Of a stretch of 64,000 nucleotides of DNA, positions 14,794 through 25,483 are shown one piece after another. This stretch comes from Tateyamaria sp. Alg231-49 (GTDB lineage Bacteria; Pseudomonadota; Alphaproteobacteria; Rhodobacterales; Rhodobacteraceae), in contig NZ_FRFA01000009.1 of NCBI RefSeq assembly GCF_900143535.1, forward strand, positions 88,921 to 152,920. Direction: 5' to 3'. A program made the position numbers and the translations under genes. The notes beneath the pieces are model-generated. The model saw only the letters and a list, made by a program, of their open reading frames with translations. It was not told the origin of the DNA and did not search any database. Within the stretch, counting starts at the first letter, position 1. Every line of letters starts with the position of its first letter.

Positions 14794-16152
14794 ATGGATC
14801 AAGAACAACGACTTTCCACACTGGTGTACAAGGCCTCGAACCTACGCGACTATCTTATGCATGTGCAGGGCGAAGACAGCGCAGAATTGGCCCATGCCCT
14901 GAGCGTGTTTGATCGCAGCGACGACTTTTCCGCCATCTCGGATGACGATATTCTTCACCTGCGCAAAGCGTTCCAGAAGGCCTATGACAGATTGTGCCTG
15001 CGCATCGACTCCTACACGATTGGTGAGGTTATGATCGGCAAGTCTCCGGTGGAACGGGGAACTCCGATCCTGACCAGCTTGCTGCTATGTCTGGCAGGCC
15101 TGTTGTTGGTGACGTCCGTGTTCAATTTCACCTACTGGTCGAACCGGGCCACTGTCGCGATGGCCGATGCACAAGAATTTCTGGCATTTGATCATTCCAA
15201 CGAAATTGCTCAGCTCGTTGAAATGAAAATACTTTTTGACAAGGTCGTATCTGAGGAAGGCTCGGATAATCTTGAACCGCAATTGATGTACCTCGAAGGT
15301 ATCTCCAATTTACAGCAGCACTATTCGCGCGAAAGAGAGTTAATCGAGCGCATTCAGGGCTTGTGGTCAGAAGCGCAAGTCTACAGAGCCCCGGGTCAAT
15401 TTGTGAGCAACTGGTCCTGCGCAAGAGCGGCAAACACGGTGGTGATCAAGGCGACCCTTGACCCCATTTTCAGGTGTTCCGAGAAGGAGGCCGCCCGGGC
15501 AGCTGCAGTTTCTAAAGCAGCACAAAGAGAAGAGGAACTAAAAAAAGCCAAAGAGGAAGCGGATGCGAAGGCGGCAGCAGAAGCAGCGGAGGAGGCCGCG
15601 CTGATCGCGGCTGGCAATGCCGAGGTTCAAGATTCGGCTACCGATGCGGAAACCATGCAGGCAATCAAAGTCGCAAGTGTTTTTGACAACCGGTTCACGG
15701 CGGTCAAAAACGCACAGGTAGAGACCATGAAGACTGCCAATCGCACGGCCCTCAATATCTACCAAGACACGCTCGATGCGATGGGTGTGCGCATCAAAGA
15801 CCTACGCGAATGGTTGAACACCATTCACCTTTGGGCTTTGCCGATCCTTTACGGCATGCTTGGCTCCATCGTGTATTGCATGTGGCGTGTACTAAACCCC
15901 AGCGTAGCCCCGCTTGGCTTTTTCTATTCCTTTATGCGCACGATTTTCGCTGGCCTCGCGGCGATGACACTGTCGATGCTGCTGGTTCCCTCCAACATAC
16001 TTACGGCGGGTGTCGAATTGAACAGGCCATTGATTTATCTACTCAGTTTCGTCTTTGGCTATTCTGTAGAAGTTTTCATCAACACGCTAAACATGTTCAA
16101 CACCTACTTCTTGGCCAACCTCACCACACGAGAGCGGCAGGATGCAAAGTGA
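14794..16152 (+). CDS. unassigned membrane protein with coiled coil, four TM segments
   Basis: A 452-aa protein with no family I recognise. Residues 1-90 are a soluble, charged N-terminal domain. A membrane segment at about 92-115 (LTSLLLCLAGLLLVTSVFNF) follows, then a soluble region with a Lys/Glu/Ala-rich coiled coil at about 228-268 (REEELKKAKEEADAKAAAEA). Three C-terminal membrane segments lie at about 345-365, 373-400 and 412-432. The ATG at 14794 has AAAGGA at good spacing. Membrane segments on both sides of a coiled coil would suit a scaffold or stress sensor in the inner membrane, but that is inference. Probably co-transcribed with the small secreted peptide gene. Confidence 0.7.
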   Translation: MDQEQRLSTLVYKASNLRDYLMHVQGEDSAELAHALSVFDRSDDFSAISDDDILHLRKAFQKAYDRLCLRIDSYTIGEVMIGKSPVERGTPILTSLLLCLAGLLLVTSVFNFTYWSNRATVAMADAQEFLAFDHSNEIAQLVEMKILFDKVVSEEGSDNLEPQLMYLEGISNLQQHYSRERELIERIQGLWSEAQVYRAPGQFVSNWSCARAANTVVIKATLDPIFRCSEKEAARAAAVSKAAQREEELKKAKEEADAKAAAEAAEEAALIAAGNAEVQDSATDAETMQAIKVASVFDNRFTAVKNAQVETMKTANRTALNIYQDTLDAMGVRIKDLREWLNTIHLWALPILYGMLGSIVYCMWRVLNPSVAPLGFFYSFMRTIFAGLAAMTLSMLLVPSNILTAGVELNRPLIYLLSFVFGYSVEVFINTLNMFNTYFLANLTTRERQDAK

Positions 16153-16248
16153 CCGGCTGGATGTTCCCCGCGATTGAGATAACGAAGGGGCAACCCATCC
16201 GGCCACTGCGATCGGCGCGATAGCGCTTGTTATATGCTGAAAACGTCC

Positions 16249-17384
<1,136 letters not shown>

Positions 17385-17415
17385 GCTGACAGGCAGACGC
17401 CAACAAACAGTTTTC

Positions 17416-17432
17416 TTGCCCCAAAGGGGCAA
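17416..17432 (+). promoter_or_regulatory. stable hairpin between mreB and mreC
   Basis: TTGCCCC (17416-17422) pairs perfectly with GGGGCAA (17426-17432) across loop AAA. There is no T run on the plus strand. It lies in the only sizeable gap of the operon (91 bp), where it could stabilise the mreB message end or partly terminate, giving more MreB than MreC. Confidence 0.4.
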
Positions 17433-17475
17433 ATAGCAGACCATCAGACCAATCTCCCAACCGAGGTGAGGTATC

Positions 17476-18378
17476 TTGGCCAAGGACAGCACAAATGTGG
17501 ACTATGCCGGCCCGCTGCGGCGGCTGGTTTTGGCTGTGCTGGTTTTGATCCTGACGGGTATTTTCCTGCTTTGGAGGATCGACAGCCCCAGGGTCGAACG
17601 GTTCCGCGCCCAGGTCACCGACCAGATCGTACCCAACCTTGATTGGGCTATGGCCCCAGTCACCGGCACCATCAATCTTGTTCGCGATTTCCAAAGCTAC
17701 CGCCGGATTGTTGAGCAGAATTCGGAACTGCGCCGCGAACTGCGTCAGATGCAAAGCTGGAAGGAAGCCGCGCTTCAACTCGAACAGGAAAACGCGCGGC
17801 TGCTTGATCTCAACAACGTGCGCCTCGATCCGCGCCTCACTTATATCACCGGCGTGGTACTGGCAGACTCTGGCTCTCCGTTCCGCCAGTCCGTTCTGCT
17901 CAACGTTGGCGCGCGAGATGGCATCGTTGAGGGATGGGCAACCATGGATGGCATCGGGCTTGTCGGGCGCATCTCGGGAGTGGCCCAGAACACCAGCCGT
18001 GTGATCATGGTCACCGACGCCTCCAGCCGCATTCCGGCCGTTATCCAACCTTCCGGCCAGCGCGCGATTGTGGCAGGCGACAACTCGGCCGCTCCGCCCA
18101 TCGACTTTCTGGAAAACCCCGACCTCGTACGCCCCGGCGATCGTGTGGTAACGAGCGGGGATGGCGGTGTCTTTCCTGCCGGATTGCTCATGGGGCAGGT
18201 TGCTGCTGATCCCGGTGGACGGCTTCGCGTGCGGTTGGCCGCCGATTACGAACGGCTCGAATTCCTGCGTGTGTTGCGCCACTACGGCAATGAACCCGTA
18301 TCCGATACAACAGACGTTCTGGATGGCGGCGCCACCTCCGAAGACGAGGCCGAAGAACTGACGGAGGTGGCCGAATGA
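17476..18378 (+). CDS. mreC: rod-shape-determining protein MreC
   Basis: Bitopic periplasmic scaffold of the elongasome that activates PBP2. The 300 aa have one membrane segment at about 15-36 (LVLAVLVLILTGIFLLWRI), a coiled coil at about 80-110 (EQNSELRRELRQMQSWKE) and a C-terminal beta-barrel pair (GVVLADSGSPFRQSVLLN, ATMDGIGLVGRISGV). Translation probably starts at TTG 17476, preceded by GAGGTGAGG five bases upstream; no in-frame ATG precedes the membrane segment. The stop overlaps the mreD start (ATGA). Confidence 0.93.
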   Translation: MAKDSTNVDYAGPLRRLVLAVLVLILTGIFLLWRIDSPRVERFRAQVTDQIVPNLDWAMAPVTGTINLVRDFQSYRRIVEQNSELRRELRQMQSWKEAALQLEQENARLLDLNNVRLDPRLTYITGVVLADSGSPFRQSVLLNVGARDGIVEGWATMDGIGLVGRISGVAQNTSRVIMVTDASSRIPAVIQPSGQRAIVAGDNSAAPPIDFLENPDLVRPGDRVVTSGDGGVFPAGLLMGQVAADPGGRLRVRLAADYERLEFLRVLRHYGNEPVSDTTDVLDGGATSEDEAEELTEVAE

Positions 18379-18914
18379 ACGAGCAGGTCTCCTCTCGCCT
18401 TTGGACTATGCGGCTCAGTTTCGGGCTGCTGGTACTGGCCATCCTGTTCCTGCACCTGTTGCCTTTGCAAACTGCCGCTGGCGGTCTGATCTGGCCGAAT
18501 TTCGTGCTGTGTTTCGGGCTGGCGTGGTCTGTGCGCCGCCCTGAATATGTGCCCGCCGTCCTTCTGGCAGTGGTGTTTTTGATGGCCGACCTGCTGCTCC
18601 AACGGCCACCGGGGCTGTGGGCTGTGCTAGCCCTGATCGCGTGCGAACAAATGAAGTCGCAGTCGCGCAGCCTGCGGGATGCGTCACTTGCCAGCGAATT
18701 TGCGTCCGTCGCTGTCTGGATCATCGGGATCGGGATCGCCTATCAACTCATTCTGGCATTGCTGCTGGTTGAACGTGCGCCGCTTGTCCCTGCTCTGATC
18801 CAGATTGTCGTCACGGTTCTGGCCTATCCGCTGGCCGTTGCGATCACCCATGGTCTCTTGGGCGTGCGTAAGGCCGCCCCGAACGAGATGGGCAGCAAGG
18901 GGGTGCGCTCGTGA
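18375..18914 (+). CDS. mreD: rod-shape-determining protein MreD
   Basis: A 179-aa polytopic inner-membrane protein with about five hydrophobic segments (for example SFGLLVLAILFLHLLPL and YVPAVLLAVVFLMADLLL), the usual size for MreD. It joins MreC and RodA-PBP2 in the elongasome. Overlaps mreC by four bases upstream and mrdA by four bases downstream, so it is translationally coupled on both sides. Identification rests partly on position, as MreD sequence is poorly conserved. Confidence 0.88.
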   Translation: MNEQVSSRLWTMRLSFGLLVLAILFLHLLPLQTAAGGLIWPNFVLCFGLAWSVRRPEYVPAVLLAVVFLMADLLLQRPPGLWAVLALIACEQMKSQSRSLRDASLASEFASVAVWIIGIGIAYQLILALLLVERAPLVPALIQIVVTVLAYPLAVAITHGLLGVRKAAPNEMGSKGVRS

Positions 18915-20854
18915 AACGACCCCGCGTTGATATCGAAGCAAGCCACCGTCTGATCACGCGGCGGGCGGCGATCCTTGGTGGTGTACAACTGGCCTTTGTC
19001 GGCGCGCTGGCCGCGCGCATGCAGTTTCTGCAGGTCGATCAGGCCGACCAGTTCCGCCTGTTGGCCGAAGAAAACCGGATCAACATGCGCATCATACCAC
19101 CGTCACGCGGTGAAGTGTTTGACCGCAATGGCGTACCGCTGGCGCGCAACGCGCCCAGCTACCGCATCGTGGTGGTACGCGAGGATGCAGGCGACGTGGC
19201 TGACGTGCTGGAACGGCTGGGCAAAGTGGTCGCGCTGGATCCCGAAGAGGTCGACCGCGCCATGGCCGAGATGAAGCGTTCCGCGCCATTTTTGCCGGTA
19301 ACAGTTGCGGATGAGGTAACTTGGGAAGACCTCAGCCGCGTCAGCGTCAACGCCCCCGCCCTGCCCGGTGTCACACCCGAAGTTGGCCTCAGCCGGGTCT
19401 ATCCCTTTGGCTCTGACTATGCCCACGTACTGGGCTACGTAGGCCCGGTCAGCGACTACGATTTGGAACGGCTGGATGATCCAGACCAACTGCTGCGCAT
19501 ACCACGGTTCCAGATCGGCAAGGTTGGGGTCGAAGCCAAAGCTGAAGACTTGCTGCGTGGCAAAGGCGGTGCCAAACGGGTTGAGGTCAACGCGACGGGC
19601 CGGGTGATGCGCGAGTTGGATCGCCGCGAAGGCACGGCAGGATCCGATCTGCAACTGACCATCGACTCCAAACTACAAAGCTATGTGCAAGCGCGCCTGA
19701 GCGGGGAAAGCGCAAGCACCGTTGTGATGGACTGTACCAACGGCGATCTTCTCGCCATCTCCTCTGCGCCCACATACGATCCCAACCTTTTCGTGCGGGG
19801 GATCTCGACCCGTGACTATGCCTCACTGACCGAAAACAAATACAGACCACTGGCCTCTAAAACTGTGCAGGGCATCTACCCACCCGGTTCGACCTTTAAG
19901 ATGATCACGGCCATGGCCGCGCTCGAAGAGGGATTGATCGGGCCGGACGACACCGTCTATTGCCCCGGTCACCTTGAGGTATCCGGGCGCCGTTTTCACT
20001 GCTGGAAACGCGCAGGACACGGTTCGGTCAATCTGCAAAACTCGCTGAAACAGTCATGTGACGTCTATTACTACGATCTCGCCGTAAAGGTCGGGATCGA
20101 AAAGATTTCGGCTATGGCCAACCGCTTTGGTCTTGGTATCCGCCATGATGTGCCAATGTCCGCAGTGGCGGCAGGCCTGACCCCGACCAAGGACTGGAAA
20201 CTGCGCACCCACGGGGATGACTGGCGCGTCGGCGATACGGTCAACGCCTCTATCGGGCAGGGATACATGCTGGCCTCTCCTCTGCAACTGGCGGTGATGG
20301 CTGCGCGGCTGGCCAGCGGGAACGAGGTCAAACCAAGGTTGATCAAATCTGTAGACGGAATCGAACAGCCCGAACTTGGCGGCGAAAGCCTTGGCTTGAA
20401 CGAAAACAACCTGCGCAAGATGCGGCGGGCGATGTTTGATACGGTCAACGACCGGCGCGGCACAGCCTATGGCAGCCGGATCATTGACGATACCATGCGC
20501 ATGGCGGGCAAGACGGGCACATCACAAGTGCGCAACATCACCGCCGCGGAACGCGCGCGCGGTGTCACCCGCAACGCAGATCTTCCTTGGGAACGGCGCG
20601 ACCACGCACTGTTCGTGAACTATGCACCCTACGACAATCCGAAATACGCCGTGGCCGTGGTTGTCGAACATGGCGGCGGCGGGTCACGGGCGGCCGCCCC
20701 GATCGCGCGCGATGTAACTTTGCAAGCCTTGGCAGGTGGTGATCCTCCACTTGAGGCCTACCCAACCAAGGACCGCGAGCGCATCCGCGAACAACAAGAG
20801 AAGTTACGTGCCATTCAACCGCTGGCAAATATCACCGGCAAGGATCAGGCATGA
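18911..20854 (+). CDS. mrdA: penicillin-binding protein 2 (elongation transpeptidase)
   Basis: Class B PBP that cross-links peptidoglycan during side-wall growth. The 647 aa have an N-terminal membrane anchor at about 17-40, a pedestal domain beginning with PPSRGEVFDRNGVPLARN and the transpeptidase domain. Motifs: SxxK as GSTFKMI, SxN as SCD with downstream motifs, and KTG as GKTGTSQVRN. Start is GTG 18911 overlapping the mreD stop (GTGA). The C-terminal residues run into the rodA start (ATGA). Confidence 0.95.
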   Translation: MKRPRVDIEASHRLITRRAAILGGVQLAFVGALAARMQFLQVDQADQFRLLAEENRINMRIIPPSRGEVFDRNGVPLARNAPSYRIVVVREDAGDVADVLERLGKVVALDPEEVDRAMAEMKRSAPFLPVTVADEVTWEDLSRVSVNAPALPGVTPEVGLSRVYPFGSDYAHVLGYVGPVSDYDLERLDDPDQLLRIPRFQIGKVGVEAKAEDLLRGKGGAKRVEVNATGRVMRELDRREGTAGSDLQLTIDSKLQSYVQARLSGESASTVVMDCTNGDLLAISSAPTYDPNLFVRGISTRDYASLTENKYRPLASKTVQGIYPPGSTFKMITAMAALEEGLIGPDDTVYCPGHLEVSGRRFHCWKRAGHGSVNLQNSLKQSCDVYYYDLAVKVGIEKISAMANRFGLGIRHDVPMSAVAAGLTPTKDWKLRTHGDDWRVGDTVNASIGQGYMLASPLQLAVMAARLASGNEVKPRLIKSVDGIEQPELGGESLGLNENNLRKMRRAMFDTVNDRRGTAYGSRIIDDTMRMAGKTGTSQVRNITAAERARGVTRNADLPWERRDHALFVNYAPYDNPKYAVAVVVEHGGGGSRAAAPIARDVTLQALAGGDPPLEAYPTKDRERIREQQEKLRAIQPLANITGKDQA

Positions 20855-21990
20855 GTTATCTTGAGTATAATGCCAAATACGTCCCCACCGGGCCGCGCAA
20901 GATCCTGTACCTGAACTGGCCGCTTGCGCTGCTGCTGGCGGCGGTGGCCGGTGTCGGTTTCCTGATGCTGTATTCGGTGGCCGGTGGGTCCTATACGCCA
21001 TGGGCAGAGCCGCAGATGAAACGCTTTGCGGTCGGATTTGTGTTGATGATCATGGTGGCGATGGTGCCTGCGTGGTTCTGGCGCAACATGGCATCCGTGG
21101 CCTATCTCGGTTCACTTATGCTCCTTTTGGCTGTCGAATTCTTTGGCTCGGTCGGTATGGGCGCACAGCGCTGGATTGATCTGGGGTTTATCCGGCTACA
21201 GCCATCCGAATTGATGAAAGTCACGTTGGTCCTGATGCTAGCCGCCTACTATGACTGGCTGCCCTCAGCCAAAAAGTCGCGACCGATCTGGGTGCTTCTA
21301 CCCGTCATCCTGATCCTGATCCCGACGGCGATGGTGCTGCGCCAACCCGATCTTGGTACATCAATCCTGTTGATGGCCGCAGGCGGCGGGTTGATGTTTC
21401 TGGCCGGTGTCCATTGGGCCTATTTCGCAGCCGTGATTGCAGCAGGTGTGGGCCTGATCACCACAGTGCTGCAATCGCGCGGCACGCCGTGGCAGTTGCT
21501 TCAGGATTACCAGTTCCGACGGATCGATACGTTTCTTGACCCAAGCTCTGACCCGCTCGGCGCGGGCTATCACATCACACAGTCCAAGATCGCTTTGGGA
21601 TCCGGCGGTTGGACGGGGCGCGGGTTCATGCAGGGCACCCAGTCCCGGCTAAACTTCCTGCCCGAGAAACACACCGACTTCATCTTTACGACGCTTGCCG
21701 AAGAGTTCGGCTTTGTAGGTGCGTTCTCCTTGCTCGCCCTCTACGCACTCATCATCGTGTTCTGCGTGGTCTCGGCGCTGGCGAATAAGGATAGGTTTTC
21801 GTCACTGCTGACGCTCGGCATCGCGCTCAACTTTTTCCTCTTTTTTGCGGTCAACATGTCGATGGTCATGGGTCTTGCGCCCGTGGTTGGCGTCCCCTTG
21901 CCACTGGTCAGCTATGGTGGATCAGCCATGCTGGTCCTGATGCTAGCCTTTGGTCTGGCCCAAAGCGCACATGTCCACCGCCCCCGCTAA
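20851..21990 (+). CDS. rodA: rod-shape-determining peptidoglycan glycosyltransferase RodA
   Basis: SEDS-family polymerase that works with PBP2. The 379 aa have about ten membrane segments. The SEDS signatures GAQRWIDLGFIRLQPSELMK, RQPDLGTSILL, EKHTDFIFTTLAEEFGF and PLVSYGGSAM are all present. The catalytic-loop Asp lies in the KHTDFIF region. The ATG overlaps the mrdA stop by four bases. Last gene of the elongation operon; the VOC gene starts 10 bases later and may be read through. Confidence 0.96.
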   Translation: MSYLEYNAKYVPTGPRKILYLNWPLALLLAAVAGVGFLMLYSVAGGSYTPWAEPQMKRFAVGFVLMIMVAMVPAWFWRNMASVAYLGSLMLLLAVEFFGSVGMGAQRWIDLGFIRLQPSELMKVTLVLMLAAYYDWLPSAKKSRPIWVLLPVILILIPTAMVLRQPDLGTSILLMAAGGGLMFLAGVHWAYFAAVIAAGVGLITTVLQSRGTPWQLLQDYQFRRIDTFLDPSSDPLGAGYHITQSKIALGSGGWTGRGFMQGTQSRLNFLPEKHTDFIFTTLAEEFGFVGAFSLLALYALIIVFCVVSALANKDRFSSLLTLGIALNFFLFFAVNMSMVMGLAPVVGVPLPLVSYGGSAMLVLMLAFGLAQSAHVHRPR

Positions 21991-22000
21991 AGGAACTGCC

Positions 22001-22411
22001 ATGGCCCTCTTTCACCTTGCTTTCAACGTCGTTGACCTAGACGACACCCGCGCATTCTATGGCGATCTACTGGGCTGTGCCGAGGGGCGCAGCACCGACA
22101 CTTGGGTGGACTTCGACTTTTTTGGGCACCAGTTGTCCTGCCATTTGGGCACGCCCTTTGCCTCCGCCCCCACAGGCAAAGTGGGCGAACACGACGTGCC
22201 TATGCCCCACTTTGGCGCTGTCCTGCCGATGTCGGACTGGCGTGCGCTTGCCGACAGGCTGACTGCACAAGGCGTCGATTTTATCCTCGCCCCGCAAATC
22301 CGCTTCGAAGGGGAACCGGGTGAACAAAGCACCATGTTCTTCACTGACCCCGCAGGCAACCCGGTCGAGATCAAAGGCATGGCCAGCTTGGACGGAGCCT
22401 TTGCAACGTGA
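22001..22411 (+). CDS. VOC-family (glyoxalase-like) protein
   Basis: A 136-aa vicinal-oxygen-chelate fold protein: FHLAFNVVDLDDTRAFYGDL at the N-terminus, then WVDFDFFGHQLSCHL, and at the C-terminus TMFFTDPAGNPVEIKGM, the usual paired beta-alpha-beta modules with His and Glu metal ligands. The ATG at 22001 has AAAGGA upstream and begins the fold; the frame is open through the end of rodA. Function could be dioxygenase, isomerase or resistance. Overlaps the downstream reductase gene by four bases (GTGA). Confidence 0.85.
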   Translation: MALFHLAFNVVDLDDTRAFYGDLLGCAEGRSTDTWVDFDFFGHQLSCHLGTPFASAPTGKVGEHDVPMPHFGAVLPMSDWRALADRLTAQGVDFILAPQIRFEGEPGEQSTMFFTDPAGNPVEIKGMASLDGAFAT

Positions 22412-23340
22412 GCGTCAATGTCCTGTTCGCCGCCCAATCGGATGCCTGGCCAGAATATGAAGCTCCGCTGAGACGCGAGATCGCAGCAGTTGGGATCAAA
22501 GCGCACCTCGATACTGATATCCCGGCCCACCAAGTAGACTACATCGTCTATGCGCCCAATTCTGACCTTCAGGATTTTGCGCCCTACACCCGCGCCAAGG
22601 CCGTGCTGAACCTCTGGGCAGGGGTCGAGGCCATCGTGGGCAATCCCACTCTACACCTACCGCTGGCGCGCATGGTCGACCCCGCTCTGACCCAAGGGAT
22701 GATCGAATGGGTCACAGGGCATATCCTGCGCCTGCATCTTGGAATGGACGCGCATATCACAGCGGCCCCCGGCACGTGGGAGCCTGTGCCGCCGCCTTTG
22801 GCATTTGATACCCGTGTGACCATTCTGGGCTTGGGCGAACTGGGGGCGGCCTGCGCCACTGCCCTCGCCACCTTCGGTTTTGACGTAGCAGGGTGGAGCC
22901 GAACGCCAAAAGAGATCGACGGCATCACCTGTTTTTCCGGCCCTGACGGGCTCGAGGCTGCGCTGGAACGATCAGATTTCTGCGTCCTGCTGCTGCCCAG
23001 CACGGCCCAGACCGAAAACACACTGAATGCCCGCACCCTTGCGCTGATGCCCAAAGGGGCGTGTATCCTGAACCCCGGACGCGGGCCATTGATCGACGAT
23101 GACGCCCTGCTCGCAGCACTCGATACAGGCCAGATTGGGCACGCCACACTGGATGTGTTCCGGATCGAACCGCTGCCAAAGGACCACCCCTTCTGGGCGC
23201 ATCCAAAGGTGACCGTCACACCCCATGTCGCGGCAGAAACCCGCGCCGCCTACTCCGCCAAAACTATCGCCGAAAACATCCGGCGCGGAAAGGCAGGCGA
23301 ACCCTTCCTGCACCTCGTGGACAGACGCGCCGGGTACTGA
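22408..23340 (+). CDS. ghrA: glyoxylate/hydroxypyruvate reductase A
   Basis: A 310-aa D-2-hydroxyacid dehydrogenase reducing glyoxylate or hydroxypyruvate with NAD(P)H. The nucleotide-binding motif is VTILGLGELGAACATAL, and the catalytic region includes LMPKGACILNPGRGPLIDDDAL and the C-terminal TVTPHVAAETRA with the catalytic His. Length matches GhrA rather than longer SerA-type enzymes. Start is GTG 22408 overlapping the VOC stop. A dispersed repeat lies ten bases after the stop. Confidence 0.9.
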   Translation: MSVNVLFAAQSDAWPEYEAPLRREIAAVGIKAHLDTDIPAHQVDYIVYAPNSDLQDFAPYTRAKAVLNLWAGVEAIVGNPTLHLPLARMVDPALTQGMIEWVTGHILRLHLGMDAHITAAPGTWEPVPPPLAFDTRVTILGLGELGAACATALATFGFDVAGWSRTPKEIDGITCFSGPDGLEAALERSDFCVLLLPSTAQTENTLNARTLALMPKGACILNPGRGPLIDDDALLAALDTGQIGHATLDVFRIEPLPKDHPFWAHPKVTVTPHVAAETRAAYSAKTIAENIRRGKAGEPFLHLVDRRAGY

Positions 23341-23350
23341 CGCCCCCCAA

Positions 23351-23402
23351 CTTCTCTGATTCAAAAAAATCCTAGGGAGTCCGAAGGACGGGGCAAAGCC
23401 CC
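23351..23402 (+). repeat. dispersed 3'-end repeat, copy A
   Basis: Begins CTTCTCTGATTC, has an A7 run, then AGTCCGAAGGACG (a GTCC/GGAC mini-hairpin) and GGGGC-AAA-GCCCC. It lies 10 bases downstream of ghrA, in the ghrA orientation, between convergent genes. It aligns with copies at 28316-28369 (minus) and 55174-55223. Possibly a transcription-ending or RNA-stabilising element. Confidence 0.75.
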
Positions 23403-23433
23403 TAAAAAATGTCGTGGCGCAGCCTCATCAGGA

Positions 23434-25446
23434 TCACGCAGCAAGGCCCCGCCCTTTGAGCAACGCCTCAACGCCGGGCAACCGTCCGCGAAACGCCTTG
23501 TACAACTCTCCCGCATCCACAGACCCGCCTGTGCTGAGGATATGCGCCTCAAGCGCCTGCGCCTGCTCGGCATCAAACGGCCCGCCCGCCTCTTCAAAGG
23601 CGGCAAAGGCGTCGGCATCCATTACTTCGGACCACATGTAACTGTAGTACCCCGAAGAATAGCCATCGCCCGCAAACACATGAGCAAAATGCGGGGTCGC
23701 ATGGCGCATCGAAATCGCGGCAGGCATACCCAGATCGGCTAGAACCTCCTCTTGTTTGGCCATCGGATCAGCAGGTGCGGCACCGTCGTGAAACGCCAGA
23801 TCAACCATCGCCGATGCGACATACTCGACAGTTTGGAAACCCATATCGTAGGTTGCTGCGGCCAACACATTTTCCAAGAGCGCCGCAGGCATCGCCTCGC
23901 CGGTCTCGGCGTGTACCGCGTATTCCCGCAGCACCTCGGGCACCTCCAGCCAGTGTTCATAAAGCTGGCTGGGCAGCTCCACAAAGTCCCGGGCCACAGA
24001 GGTGCCAGAGACCGACTCGTAAGTCACATCCGACAACATCTGATGCAGGGCGTGGCCAAACTCGTGAAACAGGGTGCGCGCATCGTCATAGGACAAGAGC
24101 GCCGGATCCCCTTTGGCAAAATTGCAGACGTTGATCACCACCGGGGCCTGTACCTCCGGGTACTTGGCCTGCGCACGCATGGCCGAACACCATGCACCCG
24201 AACGCTTTGATCCACGCGCAAAATAGTCCCCGATAAACACGGCCACATGGGCACCACGGCGGGTGACTTCCCATGCGCGACAGTCAGAATGATAAAGCGG
24301 GATATCCAGCGGGCGAAACTCCAACCCAAACAATCGGTTCGCACAGGCAAAAGACGCCTCGATCATACGTTCCAGTTGGAAATACGGTTTGACCTCTGCT
24401 TCATCCAGATCATGCATTTCCTTGCGTCGACGCTCCGAATAGAACCGCCAGTCCCAAGGGGCCAAGGGGCCGTTTACGCCGTCCTCAATCATCATCTGTT
24501 CCAGCGCTTGCGCGTCTGCATTGGCTTGCGCACGTGCAGGCTTCCACACATCCATCAACAGATCACGGACAGCCTCGGGTGTCTTGGCCATCTCGGTTTC
24601 CAACTTGTAAGCCGCAAAGCTTTCGTAACCGAGCAGCTTGGCCCGCTCTTCACGCAAAGCCAGTATCTCAGCAGCAATGGCGCGGTTGTCCGTCTCACCG
24701 CCATTGGCCCCGCGCGCGGTCCACGCCTTGTACGCTACCTCGCGCAGATCACGGCGGGTCGAAAACTGCAAAAACGGCACGATAAGCGAGCGCGACAGCG
24801 TCACAACAGGGCCATCTGTCCCCTTTTCCTCACCAGCGGCGCGGGCCGTGTTCACCACAAATTCGGGCAGGCCCGCTAGATCATCTTCGCCCAGTTCCAT
24901 GAACCAGTCGCGCTCATCTGCCAGGAGGTTCTGGGTAAAGGATGTCCCAAGCTCGGCCAGCCGCCCTTTGATGACCTTCATGCGTGCTTCTTCGGCACCT
25001 TCAAGCGCGGCACCCGACCGGACAAAGCCGCGATGGGTCAGCATCAAAACACGCGCCTGCTCGTCCGTCAGCTCCAGTTGATCACGCGCAGCGTAGACGT
25101 CGGCTACACGTGCAAACAACGCCTTGTTCCCCGATATCTCCGCAAAATGCGCCGCCAGCTTGGGGGAAAAATCGCGCTGCAACGCCTCGCGCGCCGGATT
25201 GCTGTCGGCCCCGGCCACTGTGTAAAATGTGCCCAGAACCTTATCCAGATCGCGTCCAACCGCCTCCAATGCCTCGATCGTATTGGCAAAGGTCGCAGGC
25301 GTTTCGGCCCCCGCAATCGCATCGATCTCAGCGCGGTGACGCGCAAGCGCTATGTCCAGCGCGGGCGCGAAATCCTCGTCCGAAATGGCATCAAAGGGGG
25401 CGATCTGGAACGGTGTGTCCCAGTCCTGCAGTAGCACGTTGGTCAT
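23434..25446 (-). CDS. M3-family oligopeptidase (PrlC/Dcp type)
   Basis: A 670-aa zinc metallopeptidase that degrades short peptides, in the oligopeptidase A/dipeptidyl carboxypeptidase family. The catalytic helix LFHEFGHALHQ carries the HExxH zinc motif, and downstream ESVSGTSVARDFVELPSQLYEHW supplies the third ligand. The N-terminal half is helical as in the family. No signal peptide, so probably cytoplasmic. The ATG at 25446 has GGAG upstream. Single-gene unit convergent with ghrA. Confidence 0.93.
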   Translation of the reverse strand: MTNVLLQDWDTPFQIAPFDAISDEDFAPALDIALARHRAEIDAIAGAETPATFANTIEALEAVGRDLDKVLGTFYTVAGADSNPAREALQRDFSPKLAAHFAEISGNKALFARVADVYAARDQLELTDEQARVLMLTHRGFVRSGAALEGAEEARMKVIKGRLAELGTSFTQNLLADERDWFMELGEDDLAGLPEFVVNTARAAGEEKGTDGPVVTLSRSLIVPFLQFSTRRDLREVAYKAWTARGANGGETDNRAIAAEILALREERAKLLGYESFAAYKLETEMAKTPEAVRDLLMDVWKPARAQANADAQALEQMMIEDGVNGPLAPWDWRFYSERRRKEMHDLDEAEVKPYFQLERMIEASFACANRLFGLEFRPLDIPLYHSDCRAWEVTRRGAHVAVFIGDYFARGSKRSGAWCSAMRAQAKYPEVQAPVVINVCNFAKGDPALLSYDDARTLFHEFGHALHQMLSDVTYESVSGTSVARDFVELPSQLYEHWLEVPEVLREYAVHAETGEAMPAALLENVLAAATYDMGFQTVEYVASAMVDLAFHDGAAPADPMAKQEEVLADLGMPAAISMRHATPHFAHVFAGDGYSSGYYSYMWSEVMDADAFAAFEEAGGPFDAEQAQALEAHILSTGGSVDAGELYKAFRGRLPGVEALLKGRGLAA

Positions 25447-25483
25447 AGGGGCAATCTCCTTTGCCCTCTATGTAGGGCGCGGG

